This document shows, piece by piece, positions 1-8,729 of a DNA stretch of 64,000 bases. Positions within the stretch are counted from its first letter, which is position 1; each line of letters opens with the position of its first letter. The translations under genes and the position numbers were made by a program. The stretch lies in NCBI GenBank assembly GCA_025146925.1, contig CP102260.1, forward strand, positions 821,001 to 885,000, given 5' to 3'. Under the pieces are notes generated by a model that searched no databases, had not been told where the DNA came from, and was given only the letters and a program-made list of their open reading frames with translations. The DNA is from [Bacteroides] pectinophilus (GTDB lineage Bacteria > Bacillota > Clostridia > Lachnospirales > Lachnospiraceae).

Positions 1-614
1 AGATCATTGTATGCCTTTGAAGCATAGACGGATCCTTGATCTGAATGAAGAATCATTTGGTATTCTGGATGCTGCTTCTTTATTTCAAGGAGATTTTCCA
101 GACCACTTATATAAGTCATTCGATCACCACGTTTTGATGATAGAGAATGACTTAGGATTTCATTATTCCAAAGATCCATATATAAGGTAAGTTCATAATA
201 GATACCTTTTACCCAAAATGCAGTCATATCACTTACAATACATTGAAGTGGACCATCAATCTGAATCTCTGACATAAGAAGATTTGGAAAAATCTTAAAC
301 GGAGCACCAGGTTTCTTGTATTTATAATGTTTAGCTTTACTCTTTATACCAGCAGACTTGCAACATTTATGTGCATAAGGAGCAGACATCTCTATTCCTT
401 TATCCAGACGAATTTTAGCATTTAACCATCTGTATCCATGAGATGGATATTTTAAATGGTATTCCTGGAATAACTGGATATTTTCAATCAATGCCCTTGT
501 TCTTGGAGCTGGATTGCTGAGCATCTTCTTCCAATAATAGAAGCTGCTTCTATTGATGCCCATAGCATCACAAAGAAGATTGACCGGAAACTTTCCTGAG
601 AGTTCCAAAATCAC
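1..614 (-). CDS. IS3-family transposase OrfB, 3'-truncated by window edge
   Basis: DDE transposase (rve integrase fold) that catalyses cleavage and strand transfer of the IS. It starts at a GTG overlapping the orfA stop (GTGA). It is identical to the complete copy at 41832-42683, where the DDE residues can be seen. It is probably also made as an OrfAB fusion by -1 frameshifting at the A7 run (671-677 on the minus strand) inside orfA; the shifted frame stays open into orfB. The C-terminal ~80 residues lie outside the window. Confidence 0.9.
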   Translation of the reverse strand, partial: MILELSGKFPVNLLCDAMGINRSSFYYWKKMLSNPAPRTRALIENIQLFQEYHLKYPSHGYRWLNAKIRLDKGIEMSAPYAHKCCKSAGIKSKAKHYKYKKPGAPFKIFPNLLMSEIQIDGPLQCIVSDMTAFWVKGIYYELTLYMDLWNNEILSHSLSSKRGDRMTYISGLENLLEIKKQHPEYQMILHSDQGSVYASKAYND

Positions 615-979
615 TTGATATTCTTGCTGCTGTAATGAATTACCGAACCATCCCCCTTCACTTCGTAACCTTTTTTTAATCGTGCCTCTGTGATACGTGC
701 CTGGATAAGCGCTTGAATTAATTCTTCCTTTGTCATAGCTTCATATGATTCAAAATCAGGTTGTTTTGCTTCGATTGTTTGTGGAGTTTTGGAAACATAC
801 GTTGTTCTTTTCCTTCCGACATTTTTAGGTGGAAGATGGTTGGTATCTCGATATAGCCACATATAATTGCGAGCCGTATTGTCATTGATACCATACTCCT
901 CAGCTGCTTGAAATCTTGTTAGTTCGCCTTCATAAATACGGCGCCCAATGTCCAACCGTTGTTCTAAAGTGTATTTCAT
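611..979 (-). CDS. IS3-family transposase OrfA (HTH protein)
   Basis: A 122-aa helix-turn-helix protein that binds the IS ends and regulates transposition. The start at 979 (MKYTLEQR) is chosen because an AGGAGGGTTACC Shine-Dalgarno sequence lies just upstream; a longer reading to 1051 lacks this. Residues about 20-50 (AAEEYGINDNTARNYMWLY) are a typical HTH of IS150-type OrfA. The 3' part contains an A7 slippery run at 671-677, which would give an OrfAB fusion by -1 frameshift. Its 4-bp overlap with orfB is typical of the family. Confidence 0.9.
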   Translation of the reverse strand: MKYTLEQRLDIGRRIYEGELTRFQAAEEYGINDNTARNYMWLYRDTNHLPPKNVGRKRTTYVSKTPQTIEAKQPDFESYEAMTKEELIQALIQARITEARLKKGYEVKGDGSVIHYSSKNIK

Positions 980-1120
980 GGTAACCCTCCTGTTAAATAC
1001 GAAATCAATTAAGACTAAATATGAGAATTCCTTGTTTGAATTATAACTCATTTATGTCTAGAAATTGACCCCTCTGTGTCCAAAATTAGTTTACCACTTC
1101 ACCGGACTGAAGTAAAAATA

Positions 1121-1216
1121 AAAGTGGGGGCAGAAAGCGCCCCCAAAATAACAAAATGGGGGCAGAAAGCGCCCCCAAAGTAGCAAAGTGGGGGCAAAAA
1201 GCGCCCCCACTTTCAT
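1121..1216. repeat. Three tandem 32-bp GC-rich hairpin repeats
   Basis: Three direct repeats with a 32-bp period (TGGGGGC begins at 1125, 1157 and 1189). Each contains GGGGGC-N7-GCCCCC, a six-pair stem with a loop of AGAAAGC or AAAAAGC. They stand out as nearly pure G and C tracts in an AT-rich setting. They lie immediately upstream of the mobC/relaxase genes, which suggests relaxosome binding or an oriT role. Stacked terminators insulating the transfer operon are an alternative, but no T-run follows each stem. Confidence 0.8.
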
Positions 1217-1228
1217 AAACAGAGGGTT

Positions 1229-1291
1229 TTAGGGAGATTTTCTCCCTAACTAGATGGCATTAGGACAGAGATGTCTCTAATGCGTATCTAG
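1229..1291. promoter_or_regulatory. Nested inverted repeats, candidate oriT region
   Basis: TTAGGGAGA (1229-1237) pairs perfectly with TCTCCCTAA (1241-1249). A second nested palindrome follows: CTAGAT (1250-1255) with ATCTAG (1286-1291), and GCATTAG (1257-1263) with CTAATGC (1277-1283). Such hairpins beside mobC and relaxase genes are typical of oriT regions of MOBP elements. The nic site cannot be assigned from sequence alone. Confidence 0.5.
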
Positions 1292-1370
1292 CCGTAAACC
1301 TAAGAGATTCAGACAGGCGTGTGGGTGGAAGAGATATACAAAACACGGATAAGGGAGGTGCAGGAAAGCA

Positions 1371-1892
1371 ATGGATAAAGAACTTACAATAATCGCAGAA
1401 CCAGAGGAACTTATTGCCTGGGCAGACACATTTGATATCTTACTAAACCCTTCGATAGAAGATGCTGCAATTCTGCTTAACTATATGGAAGGACATGATT
1501 ATGCCATTGGCATAGATTCAGATGGGAAGATGTACAGGCAGGATGTAGCTGAGGAGAATGGTGAAATTGAACCATACCCGATAGATGATGTTATAGATAT
1601 TGTCTGTGAATGGAACTATGAACTGATACTTGATGCGGAAGCACACAGGAGTGATCCAAAGGATTTTAACGATTATAACGAGTATCAGAGCAAGTATGAA
1701 AGTCTGAAAGCAGATGAAAAGAGACTGGACAGATTGTTTGATAAAACCAGTTATGGTAAGGAACTTATAGAAGTTGCTACAGAGCTTGCAGACAGGGTTA
1801 TTGCCCAGCTGGGTAATAAAGAACTGGAAAAAGTTGCTGTAACAGTAGCAGAAGGAGTAAGAGAATACAGTACGGGTAAGAGAGGAAGGTGA
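1371..1892 (+). CDS. Hypothetical acidic ICE protein
   Basis: A 173-aa soluble acidic protein whose family I do not recognise. It starts at ATG 1371 after the ribosome site GGGAGGTG. The N-terminal half is rich in Asp, Glu and Ile with a central segment EWNYELILDAEAHRSDPKDF; the C-terminal third is helical with a basic tail (TGKRGR). It is the first gene after the hairpin region and ends 4 bp before mobC, so it is probably cotranscribed with the relaxosome genes and may act in DNA processing. That role is inferred from position only. Confidence 0.75.
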   Translation: MDKELTIIAEPEELIAWADTFDILLNPSIEDAAILLNYMEGHDYAIGIDSDGKMYRQDVAEENGEIEPYPIDDVIDIVCEWNYELILDAEAHRSDPKDFNDYNEYQSKYESLKADEKRLDRLFDKTSYGKELIEVATELADRVIAQLGNKELEKVAVTVAEGVREYSTGKRGR

Positions 1893-1896
1893 TTCT

Positions 1897-2229
1897 ATGG
1901 CTGATAAAGTTCATTGTATAAGGAAAACACTAAGACTTATGCCACAGGAAGCGAAGGTACTTTCTGATAAGGCAAAGGCAAATGGAATGAATGAAGCCGA
2001 ATATATCAGGCTTCTAATCAGTCAGAAACCAAATGATTATCCGGAAGTAAGGAAACTTCTTAAAGAGCTTATCAATGAGATAAACCGAATCGGCATTAAC
2101 ATCAATCAGATTGTATTTAACAGTAATGCTCAGATGTATTCCAAGAAAGATAAGGAACAGCTTGTGGCATATATGAAAAAGCTGAATCAATCTGTCAGCG
2201 AGGCGGTGGTAAAGATTGGCAATCAGTAA
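1897..2229 (+). CDS. mobC: MobC-type relaxosome accessory protein
   Basis: A 110-aa protein of the bacterial mobilisation MobC family, a ribbon-helix-helix-like DNA-binding protein that helps the relaxase open oriT. The N-terminal strand KTLRLMPQEAKVLSDKAK and the helix NEAEYIRLLI are typical, as is the conserved C-terminal stretch with EINRIGININQIVFNSN. The stop overlaps the start of the relaxase gene by 14 bp, indicating translational coupling. A GGAAGGTGATT ribosome site precedes it. Confidence 0.88.
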   Translation: MADKVHCIRKTLRLMPQEAKVLSDKAKANGMNEAEYIRLLISQKPNDYPEVRKLLKELINEINRIGININQIVFNSNAQMYSKKDKEQLVAYMKKLNQSVSEAVVKIGNQ

Positions 2230-3658
2230 GATACTTCACATGAAGGACAGCGGGAATTCTTTTCATGCAAGGCATTTAAAGCGGGCACTGGATTATGTAA
2301 TGAATCCTGAGAAAACGCAGGGAGGAAGACTTGTGGGAGCCATAAACTGCCAGGCAGATATGGCTTTTGAACAGATGATGGATACAAAGAAGCAGTTTGG
2401 AAAAACAGACAAGCGACAGGGGTATCATATCATTCTTTCTTTCAAAGAGGATGAGGTGGAACCAGACAGGGCTTTTGAGATAACACAGAAGTTTGTAGCA
2501 GAATATCTTGGCGATGCCTATGAAGCAGTATTTGTGGTTCATGATAATACAGACCATGTTCATTCACACATTGTATTTAACAGTGTAAGCTTTGTGGATG
2601 GGAAAAAGTATCGCTACGAGAAAGGTGACTGGGCAAAGTATATCCAGCCGATTACCAATAAGCTGTGTCAGGAGTATGGTCTTTCCATTATAGATGTGGA
2701 GGATGGCAGCAAAGAGAAACAGCACGAGAATTATAAGGATTGGAGCGAATATCGTGAAGGCAGCTTTGTGTGGGCAGATATGATAAAAAGAGATCTTGAT
2801 GCCTGCATTTTACAGGCAAATGATTTCAGTGGATTTCTGGAGCTGCTGTCGGAAAAAGGATATGAGGTCAAGCAGGGAAAGTATCTGGCAGTCAGACCAC
2901 AGGGGATGACAAGATTCAGAAGATGTAAGACTCTTGGCGAGAATTATTCACAGGAAGCTATTGTGGAGCGTATTGCTAAGGAAGATTTATCTTTTTACCA
3001 GTCACAGAATGAGGAAAAGCAGGCAGCGATAGTAAAGTGCTATGTCAAAAGATACCGCAGGGCGAAGATGTCAGGCTTGCAGAAAAGATATTATGCAAAG
3101 CTTTACCGGATTGGAAAGCTGAAAAAGAAGCCATACAGTCAGGTATGGAAGTATAGGGATGATATCCGAAAGATGCATAAGCTGCAGGAGCAGTATCTAT
3201 TTCTGGTAAGGCATAAGATTGAGAGTGCGGAAGAACTTGTTTCGGTACTTGATAATCTGACGGATAAGAAGAAAGAAGCATCAAAGGAAAAGAGTAAGAC
3301 CTATAAGGCTAAGGAAAGATTCAAAGATATTTTTGACAAGGCTGAACAGATCCGGGAGCTTGATGATGCGGAATCGTGTTATCAGAGTGGGGATACCTTC
3401 TTTGAAGATGAGCACAATGCATGGGAAAGGCTTAACACTGAACTTTTAGCACAGGGATACAGTGTGGAAGAGGTCGAGAGTCTTAGAAAGAAATATGAGA
3501 GCAAGTATGCACAGGACTGTAAGGCAGAACGGGCGGTATCAAAGGAACTTAGCCTTGGAAGATCAATATGGAAGGAACTTACGGTATCAGCTTCGGCAGA
3601 AGAGAAGCAGTATGACAAAGAAACAATAAGAGACAGAAAAGAACAGCCGATACGTTAG
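2216..3658 (+). CDS. MOBP-family relaxase (MobA/VirD2-like)
   Basis: A 480-aa nickase that would cut one strand at oriT, stay covalently bound to the 5' end and pilot it into the recipient. It starts at TTG 2216 inside the mobC end; this fits the usual N-terminus MAISKILHMK. Seen: the probable catalytic Tyr in LDYVMNPEKT near residue 27 and the metal-binding HxH motif HVHSHIVFN near residue 115. The C-terminal half is a basic, helical region of unknown role. Downstream is a hairpin overlapping its stop codon. Confidence 0.93.
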   Translation: MAISKILHMKDSGNSFHARHLKRALDYVMNPEKTQGGRLVGAINCQADMAFEQMMDTKKQFGKTDKRQGYHIILSFKEDEVEPDRAFEITQKFVAEYLGDAYEAVFVVHDNTDHVHSHIVFNSVSFVDGKKYRYEKGDWAKYIQPITNKLCQEYGLSIIDVEDGSKEKQHENYKDWSEYREGSFVWADMIKRDLDACILQANDFSGFLELLSEKGYEVKQGKYLAVRPQGMTRFRRCKTLGENYSQEAIVERIAKEDLSFYQSQNEEKQAAIVKCYVKRYRRAKMSGLQKRYYAKLYRIGKLKKKPYSQVWKYRDDIRKMHKLQEQYLFLVRHKIESAEELVSVLDNLTDKKKEASKEKSKTYKAKERFKDIFDKAEQIRELDDAESCYQSGDTFFEDEHNAWERLNTELLAQGYSVEEVESLRKKYESKYAQDCKAERAVSKELSLGRSIWKELTVSASAEEKQYDKETIRDRKEQPIR

Positions 3659-3669
3659 GCTGTTTTTTT
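3642..3669 (+). terminator. Rho-independent terminator/attenuator after relaxase
   Basis: AACAGCC (3642-3648) and GGCTGTT (3658-3664) form a perfect seven-pair stem around a 9-nt loop, followed by a T-run. The stem overlaps the relaxase stop codon. It may reduce readthrough into the downstream transfer genes. Confidence 0.75.
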
Positions 3670-3687
3670 AGTGGTTAGGAGGCATAT

Positions 3688-4872
3688 ATGGAAGAAAAAA
3701 GAGAGCCATTAAGTGAAATGGCGATTGAGAGAAAGATACAGATTCTTCGTAATAAGCATATGGACAGTGAGGTTATTGCTCTTGTCAAAAGCGATTATGA
3801 ATATGGACTGACTGATGATGAAATTGGTCTGTATCTTAACAAAAGTTATGACATTGAGCAGATGAAGGTGTTATCAAAATGTCTGCATAAGGGTGTATCA
3901 GAAGAGTTGTTAACGCTGCTGAAAGATAGCAGGATGGCAGCACCTAAGATGCAGACAGCATTGGATTACTATGAAAAAGGTGTGCCGATTGATGCAATCA
4001 GAGAGGTAGTCCAAAAAGATGATACAGCAGTAAACATGCGCAGGATGTTTGATGTCGTATTAGATAAGCTTAATAAAGCCAAAGAGCAGGTGCCACAGGA
4101 TTTAGAGTATGTGAAAAGTCTTGTAACCCAGATGGATGAAGTGGTTGAAAAGATCAATCATCAGAATGAAAGGTATGATGCCCTGAATAAGAAGCTTTCT
4201 GAAATAGAAACTTCCAAAGATGATGAGGAAGTCAGGGAGCGTCTGGTCAAGGAGAACCAGGATAAGGATGCTCTTATCAACAGTCAGCAGAATGAACTGA
4301 ATAAGGCAAGCAGTACGATTGCAAGACTCAGGGATGATATTGAGAAAAAGGATAAGGAGATGAAGCGTATGGGAGACAGAATAGAGTCATTGGAAGATAA
4401 GATCATAAGTGTTGCCACAGAGAATAAGAACGAGGCAGAAAGTAAGGCAGAGCCGCAGGAAAGCCAGTCCGTATCACAGGCAGATAAAAAGATGGTTGAT
4501 ACAGTTGCAGTTCCTCAGAATATGCAGGCTGTGGCAAACGGGATTCCGGTCTATTATCAGATTCCGGTAGTTGATGGTACTGGAAATGTGGTGCAGAGAC
4601 TTCCGATTGAGCGAAGTGTGAGAAAGAGCAGTAACAGAGGAGTGGCAAGCCTTTTTGCAAGACTGTCATTTAAGAAAAAGTCAAGGGCAGACATTGTAAA
4701 GCTGGTTGCATCGGGAGACCTTGTTCCGGCGCAGCTTGTGCAGATTAAGAGTGCAATAGAAAAGGGACTTACTGAGTCACAGCTTGTAGAGCTTATAAAC
4801 AACAACATTTCAGCGGAAAAGATGAAGGAAATCATTGAGATTGCTGTGCTTGAAAACAGCATGGCAGATTAG
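3688..4872 (+). CDS. ICE coiled-coil protein with terminal helical repeats
   Basis: A 394-aa protein found in transfer modules of this type, with no assigned enzyme activity that I know. Residues 1-115 hold about 30-residue helical units (for example LVKSDYEYGLTDDEIGLYL). Residues about 130-250 are a charged coiled coil. A low-complexity stretch follows, and the last 60 residues repeat the N-terminal helical pattern (LVASGDLVPAQLVQIKSAIE). The start at 3688 follows GGTTAGGAGG. It may be a scaffold in DNA processing; this is inference. Confidence 0.7.
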   Translation: MEEKREPLSEMAIERKIQILRNKHMDSEVIALVKSDYEYGLTDDEIGLYLNKSYDIEQMKVLSKCLHKGVSEELLTLLKDSRMAAPKMQTALDYYEKGVPIDAIREVVQKDDTAVNMRRMFDVVLDKLNKAKEQVPQDLEYVKSLVTQMDEVVEKINHQNERYDALNKKLSEIETSKDDEEVRERLVKENQDKDALINSQQNELNKASSTIARLRDDIEKKDKEMKRMGDRIESLEDKIISVATENKNEAESKAEPQESQSVSQADKKMVDTVAVPQNMQAVANGIPVYYQIPVVDGTGNVVQRLPIERSVRKSSNRGVASLFARLSFKKKSRADIVKLVASGDLVPAQLVQIKSAIEKGLTESQLVELINNNISAEKMKEIIEIAVLENSMAD

Positions 4873-4881
4873 GAGGAACTT

Positions 4882-5286
4882 ATGAATTTAGCAGTAGTAA
4901 ATGAAGCAGTAACAGAGATGAATGGTGTGGAGCATCAGTTTACAGAGGAAGAGAAAAACTTTGTTGTCCAGTTCGCATTCAGAAGCGGCAGCAAGGAAGA
5001 CACGATTTCTCTTATTGAAGCTTTGGCACATTCAGCGGATAAGGCTGAGTCGGACGAGATTATGGTCACATACAGGTCTAAATATGATATGAAGCCTGCA
5101 TGGGTGGAACAGGTGGAAAACCTGCTTGTGGCACTTGAAATGTATCGTATCGAGGAGGAGAAAGCAATCAATCATCTGGCAGATATTTTGACTGCTTATG
5201 GTATTGATGTATCAGCCGAGGAAATCCGTACTACAGAGACAGAAACGCTTAAAACAACAGTCAGAGAGAAAGTGGAGGTGCGATAA
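4882..5286 (+). CDS. Hypothetical ICE protein
   Basis: A 134-aa acidic, mostly helical protein with no recognised domain. It starts at ATG 4882 after TTAGGAGGAAC and its stop overlaps the next gene start by one base. It lies between the coiled-coil protein and the PcfB-like gene, so it is part of the transfer operon. Confidence 0.7.
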   Translation: MNLAVVNEAVTEMNGVEHQFTEEEKNFVVQFAFRSGSKEDTISLIEALAHSADKAESDEIMVTYRSKYDMKPAWVEQVENLLVALEMYRIEEEKAINHLADILTAYGIDVSAEEIRTTETETLKTTVREKVEVR

Positions 5287-6404
5287 TGGCAGAAGAGATT
5301 CAGGAAGCGGTGCAGATCATCCGTGTAGCTTATGATGGCATTGAGATTGCCATGAAGGTAGGAAGCGGCGGCATTGCTGCCATGCAGAAGGCAATAGATT
5401 TCTTAAAAGGGATGCTTGATTATGAAAAGTCACTTGGCAAGACATCCATGAGAAAGCTGATCTTAAAAGGTGGCGATTTACAGGTGTTGCAGTTTAATAC
5501 CGAAGATATGAAAAAGGTTGAAAAGATGGCAAAGAAGTATGGAATCCTGTATTCGGTACTTCCAGACTGTAACAGGAAAGATGGACTGAGTGAGGTAATC
5601 TTTCATACAGAGGCAGTTCCCCGTGTGAATATGATGATACAGAAGCTCAAGTTTGGTAAGATTGCTACATTTGACGATTATCTGAAGAATGGAGATGAAA
5701 AATCCCTTGGCAAGCTGATGGATTTTTTGAAGAAACAGCAGGGAAACGAGAAAAGCCACACGATAGAAGGGGATAGGGTTAATACCGCTATTGACGGACT
5801 GATCGAAAAGGTCGGAATGTTTGCAATGGAAAAGAAAGCTATCAGTGTGGATCAGGTCAAGGAGAATTTCAGTATCAATGGTGAGCAGGCTGAAAGTGTT
5901 ATCAAACAGCTAGAGACAATCGGTGTGCTTGGAAAGAAAAATGAGGATGGCACCCATACAGTCATGATGGACAAGGATGCATTTATCAACCGTGTCAGAG
6001 GCTATCAGGACCTTGCTGAGAGAATGAGGGCAGTTGCAGCATCAAAAAATGCGAACCTGTCAGATGTGACAATCAGCAAGAAGCTGATTATCGAAGAAAA
6101 TGACCATGCTGTTAAGACCAGAGTTCCCGGCACATGGGGAGAAGAGGCAAGATATGTATGGCTCCGTAAGGAAAACATCATGGAGATTCATGGTGGAAAG
6201 ACAATGCTTACCTTCCTTGATTCAACCAAGGATTATAAGCTCTACGATGAGCAGAATCGTGTGGTGACAACCCAGAAAGGAACCGAGCTTTATACTCACT
6301 ACGACAAGGTGGAGTCATCTGTCAGGGAGCGTTACGAGAAAGTGCAGAAGCAGCAGAAAAAGACCACACAGCAGAAAACTGTTACCACAAAGAAAGCGAG
6401 GTAG
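5286..6404 (+). CDS. pcfB: PcfB-like protein (DUF3801)
   Basis: A 372-aa protein of the PcfB/DUF3801 family. In the enterococcal pCF10 system PcfB is a cytoplasmic accessory factor working with the coupling protein PcfC. Seen: N-terminal helix AVQIIRVAYDGIEIAMKVG, then the conserved core with LQVLQFNTEDMKKVEKMAKKYG and the substrate-like KFGKIATFDDYL region. The C-terminal half (about residues 180-372) is basic. It sits 6 bp upstream of the coupling-protein gene, as expected. Confidence 0.8.
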   Translation: MAEEIQEAVQIIRVAYDGIEIAMKVGSGGIAAMQKAIDFLKGMLDYEKSLGKTSMRKLILKGGDLQVLQFNTEDMKKVEKMAKKYGILYSVLPDCNRKDGLSEVIFHTEAVPRVNMMIQKLKFGKIATFDDYLKNGDEKSLGKLMDFLKKQQGNEKSHTIEGDRVNTAIDGLIEKVGMFAMEKKAISVDQVKENFSINGEQAESVIKQLETIGVLGKKNEDGTHTVMMDKDAFINRVRGYQDLAERMRAVAASKNANLSDVTISKKLIIEENDHAVKTRVPGTWGEEARYVWLRKENIMEIHGGKTMLTFLDSTKDYKLYDEQNRVVTTQKGTELYTHYDKVESSVRERYEKVQKQQKKTTQQKTVTTKKAR

Positions 6405-6410
6405 CAGCCT

Positions 6411-8606
6411 ATGCAGACAACAAAGAAAAAGCCGTCACTGATATTCATTCTTGTGGGTGCAGTGTTAGCAGGGTATCTTGGTTATCTGATAAATGGTGCG
6501 TGGACGGAAGGGATTGCCTTTAATGAATTTATGGACAGATTCAATGAAGTATGTGCTGTTCCCTTTGCCAACTATTACAATTCCAATACAGTAAAAGCAG
6601 TAGCCATTGCATTAGGTATCTATGCGATGGCTATTGTCATGTATTACACCAGTCAGAGAAACTATATGCCCGGTAAGGAATTTGGTACGGCAAGATTTGA
6701 AAATCCGAAGCAGGTCAACAAGATACTTGCAGATAAGGATGAGAATTTCAACCGGATACTCAGCCAAAATGTGAAGATGTCGCTGGATTTTAGGAGACTC
6801 AAGCTCAATGGAAATATACTTATCTGTGGTGGTTCCGGAGCAGGAAAAACATTTTATGAAGTAAAGCCGAATCTGATGCAGATGCCGCATAACTGTTCCT
6901 TTATCTGTACCGATCCAAAGGGAGAAATCCTTAGAAGCTGCGGGCAGATGTTAAAAAATAACGGATATAACCTGAAAGTCATTAATCTGTTAGAGATGGA
7001 TAAATCAGACTGTTACAATCCATTTTCCTATATCAGAGAGGAAACAGATGTGGTCAAGCTGATTACAAACCTTATCAGCAATACGACACCAAAGGGAGCG
7101 ACACCAAGTGATCCGTTCTGGGAAAAAGCGGAAGGATTGTTCTTGCAGGCTATCTTTTATTATGTGTGGCTGGAGGTACAGCCGGCAAAGAGAAACTTTG
7201 AGACAGTATTGAAGCTTCTTGGAGAGGCAGAGGTTACAGAGCAAGGGAAGGCATCAAAGCTGGATGTGCGTATGAAGTTTTTAGAGGAAAGTTCTCCGCT
7301 TGGAGCTAATCATCCGGCAGTAAAGCAGTACAACAAATGTATGAGAGGTGCAGGAGATACCGTCCGTTCCATTATCATCAGTGCCAACTCAAGACTTGCA
7401 TTTCTTGAGAATAAGCAGGTTTTACGATTACTCTCAAAAGATGAGCTTAATCTGTCAGATATCGGTATTGGAGTGAATGGGGATGGAGAGACAAAGACAG
7501 CACTCTTTTGTGTAATCCCGGATAGTGACAAATCCTATAACTTTATTATTGGACTACTTTATACGCAGATATTTCAGGAACTGTACTATCAGGCGGACTT
7601 TAACTGTGGCGGCAGACTTCCAATTCATGTGACCTTTATGTTAGACGAATTTGCAAATGTCGCATTGCCGGATGACTACTGTTCATTGTTATCGACAATG
7701 CGAAGCAGAGAGATTTCAAGTATTATCATCATACAGAACTTTGCCCAGTTAAAGGCACTTTTTAAGGACACCTGGGAGACAATTCCAGGCAACTGCGATA
7801 CTTTCATCTACCTTGGCGGCAACGAGCAGTCAACGCATAAGTACGTCTCAGAGCTGCTTGGAAAAGGTACGATTGATAAGAAGTCAAGCGGTGAGACAAA
7901 GGGCAGACAGGGAAGCTCTTCGAGGAATTATGATGTATTAGGCAGGGAACTGTTTACACCCGATGAAGTCAGAAAGCTGGATAACAAAAAGTGTATTATC
8001 TTTATCCGTGGTTTTGATCCTATCATGGATAATAAGTTTATACCATTCAATCATCCGATGTTTAACCAGACGGCAGATGGTAAGGGAAAACCATATGTTC
8101 ATCAGATAAGAGGAACGGATAATCTTATCGGTCCGCCATTTGAGATTCTTTCAGACAAGGCAGTTAAGTATTATGAAAAGCTGAAGGATAAGGGCGAGAA
8201 TGTGTATATAGATTCTCTTACCTATGAGCAGTTTATGATGCTTGGTGATGCGGAATTAAGCAGAAGATTCTCCATGCAGGATGAAGCAGAGCAGAAAGCA
8301 AAGATTGACAGGGAACAGGCAAATGAGCTTGAGTATGTTGATGAATCGCAGAAGTCGGAAGCAACAGAAAGTGCCAATGCTTCTAGTGGAAGTGCTGGTG
8401 CTAAACCTGTGAGGAATCCTGAGAGGGAAAAGCCTAAATGGGAGGATACCATCACAAACCGAATGCTGCACTGGTCATATACACCAGAGCAGAAAGAGGA
8501 AGTGAAGAAAGCTCTTGCTGCAGGTGTTCCAAAGTCAACGATTCTGACGTATTTCTATCCGGAGGTTACTGTGGAGAAGATGAGTTCATATCGAAAGAAG
8601 CAGTAA
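6411..8606 (+). CDS. virD4: VirD4-type coupling protein (PcfC/TraG-like ATPase)
   Basis: A 731-aa type IV coupling ATPase that links the relaxase-DNA complex to the membrane channel. Two N-terminal membrane segments are visible (about residues 9-28 and 62-80). The Walker A motif GGSGAGKT is near residue 140 and Walker B FMLDEFAN near residue 407. The last 100 residues are polar and may bind the relaxosome. Start ATG 6411 follows GAGGTAGCAGCCT. It lies directly after pcfB. Confidence 0.95.
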   Translation: MQTTKKKPSLIFILVGAVLAGYLGYLINGAWTEGIAFNEFMDRFNEVCAVPFANYYNSNTVKAVAIALGIYAMAIVMYYTSQRNYMPGKEFGTARFENPKQVNKILADKDENFNRILSQNVKMSLDFRRLKLNGNILICGGSGAGKTFYEVKPNLMQMPHNCSFICTDPKGEILRSCGQMLKNNGYNLKVINLLEMDKSDCYNPFSYIREETDVVKLITNLISNTTPKGATPSDPFWEKAEGLFLQAIFYYVWLEVQPAKRNFETVLKLLGEAEVTEQGKASKLDVRMKFLEESSPLGANHPAVKQYNKCMRGAGDTVRSIIISANSRLAFLENKQVLRLLSKDELNLSDIGIGVNGDGETKTALFCVIPDSDKSYNFIIGLLYTQIFQELYYQADFNCGGRLPIHVTFMLDEFANVALPDDYCSLLSTMRSREISSIIIIQNFAQLKALFKDTWETIPGNCDTFIYLGGNEQSTHKYVSELLGKGTIDKKSSGETKGRQGSSSRNYDVLGRELFTPDEVRKLDNKKCIIFIRGFDPIMDNKFIPFNHPMFNQTADGKGKPYVHQIRGTDNLIGPPFEILSDKAVKYYEKLKDKGENVYIDSLTYEQFMMLGDAELSRRFSMQDEAEQKAKIDREQANELEYVDESQKSEATESANASSGSAGAKPVRNPEREKPKWEDTITNRMLHWSYTPEQKEEVKKALAAGVPKSTILTYFYPEVTVEKMSSYRKKQ

Positions 8607-8729
8607 TGTTTTTAGATATATTACAGAGTATATGATATAATTTGCTCACATGGTATGCTTCAGCTTATTGGACTACTAACATGTGAGCAGTTACAAAAGA
8701 CAGAAATTATTTTATATTGGAGGTACAGG

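Larger units (their letters stand above)
1..1101 (-). mobile_element. IS3-family insertion sequence, copy 1 (cut by window start)
   Basis: The segment matches positions 42070-43170 base for base wherever I compared them, and the encoded OrfA proteins are identical. The shared sequence stops at 1101, which fixes this end of the element. The full element (see 41690-43170) is 1481 bp with imperfect terminal inverted repeats of about 27 bp beginning TG and carries overlapping orfA/orfB. About 380 bp of this copy lie beyond the window start. It has the same orientation as copy 2. Confidence 0.93.

Noticed and set aside
1121-1216. CRISPR array
   Set aside because: Repeats are only 32 bp in period, have no spacers and no cas genes are present in the window.
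8438-8635. Plus-strand ORF overlapping the end of the coupling-protein gene
   Set aside because: It is in another frame of virD4, has no ribosome site and no family likeness; coding periodicity favours virD4.
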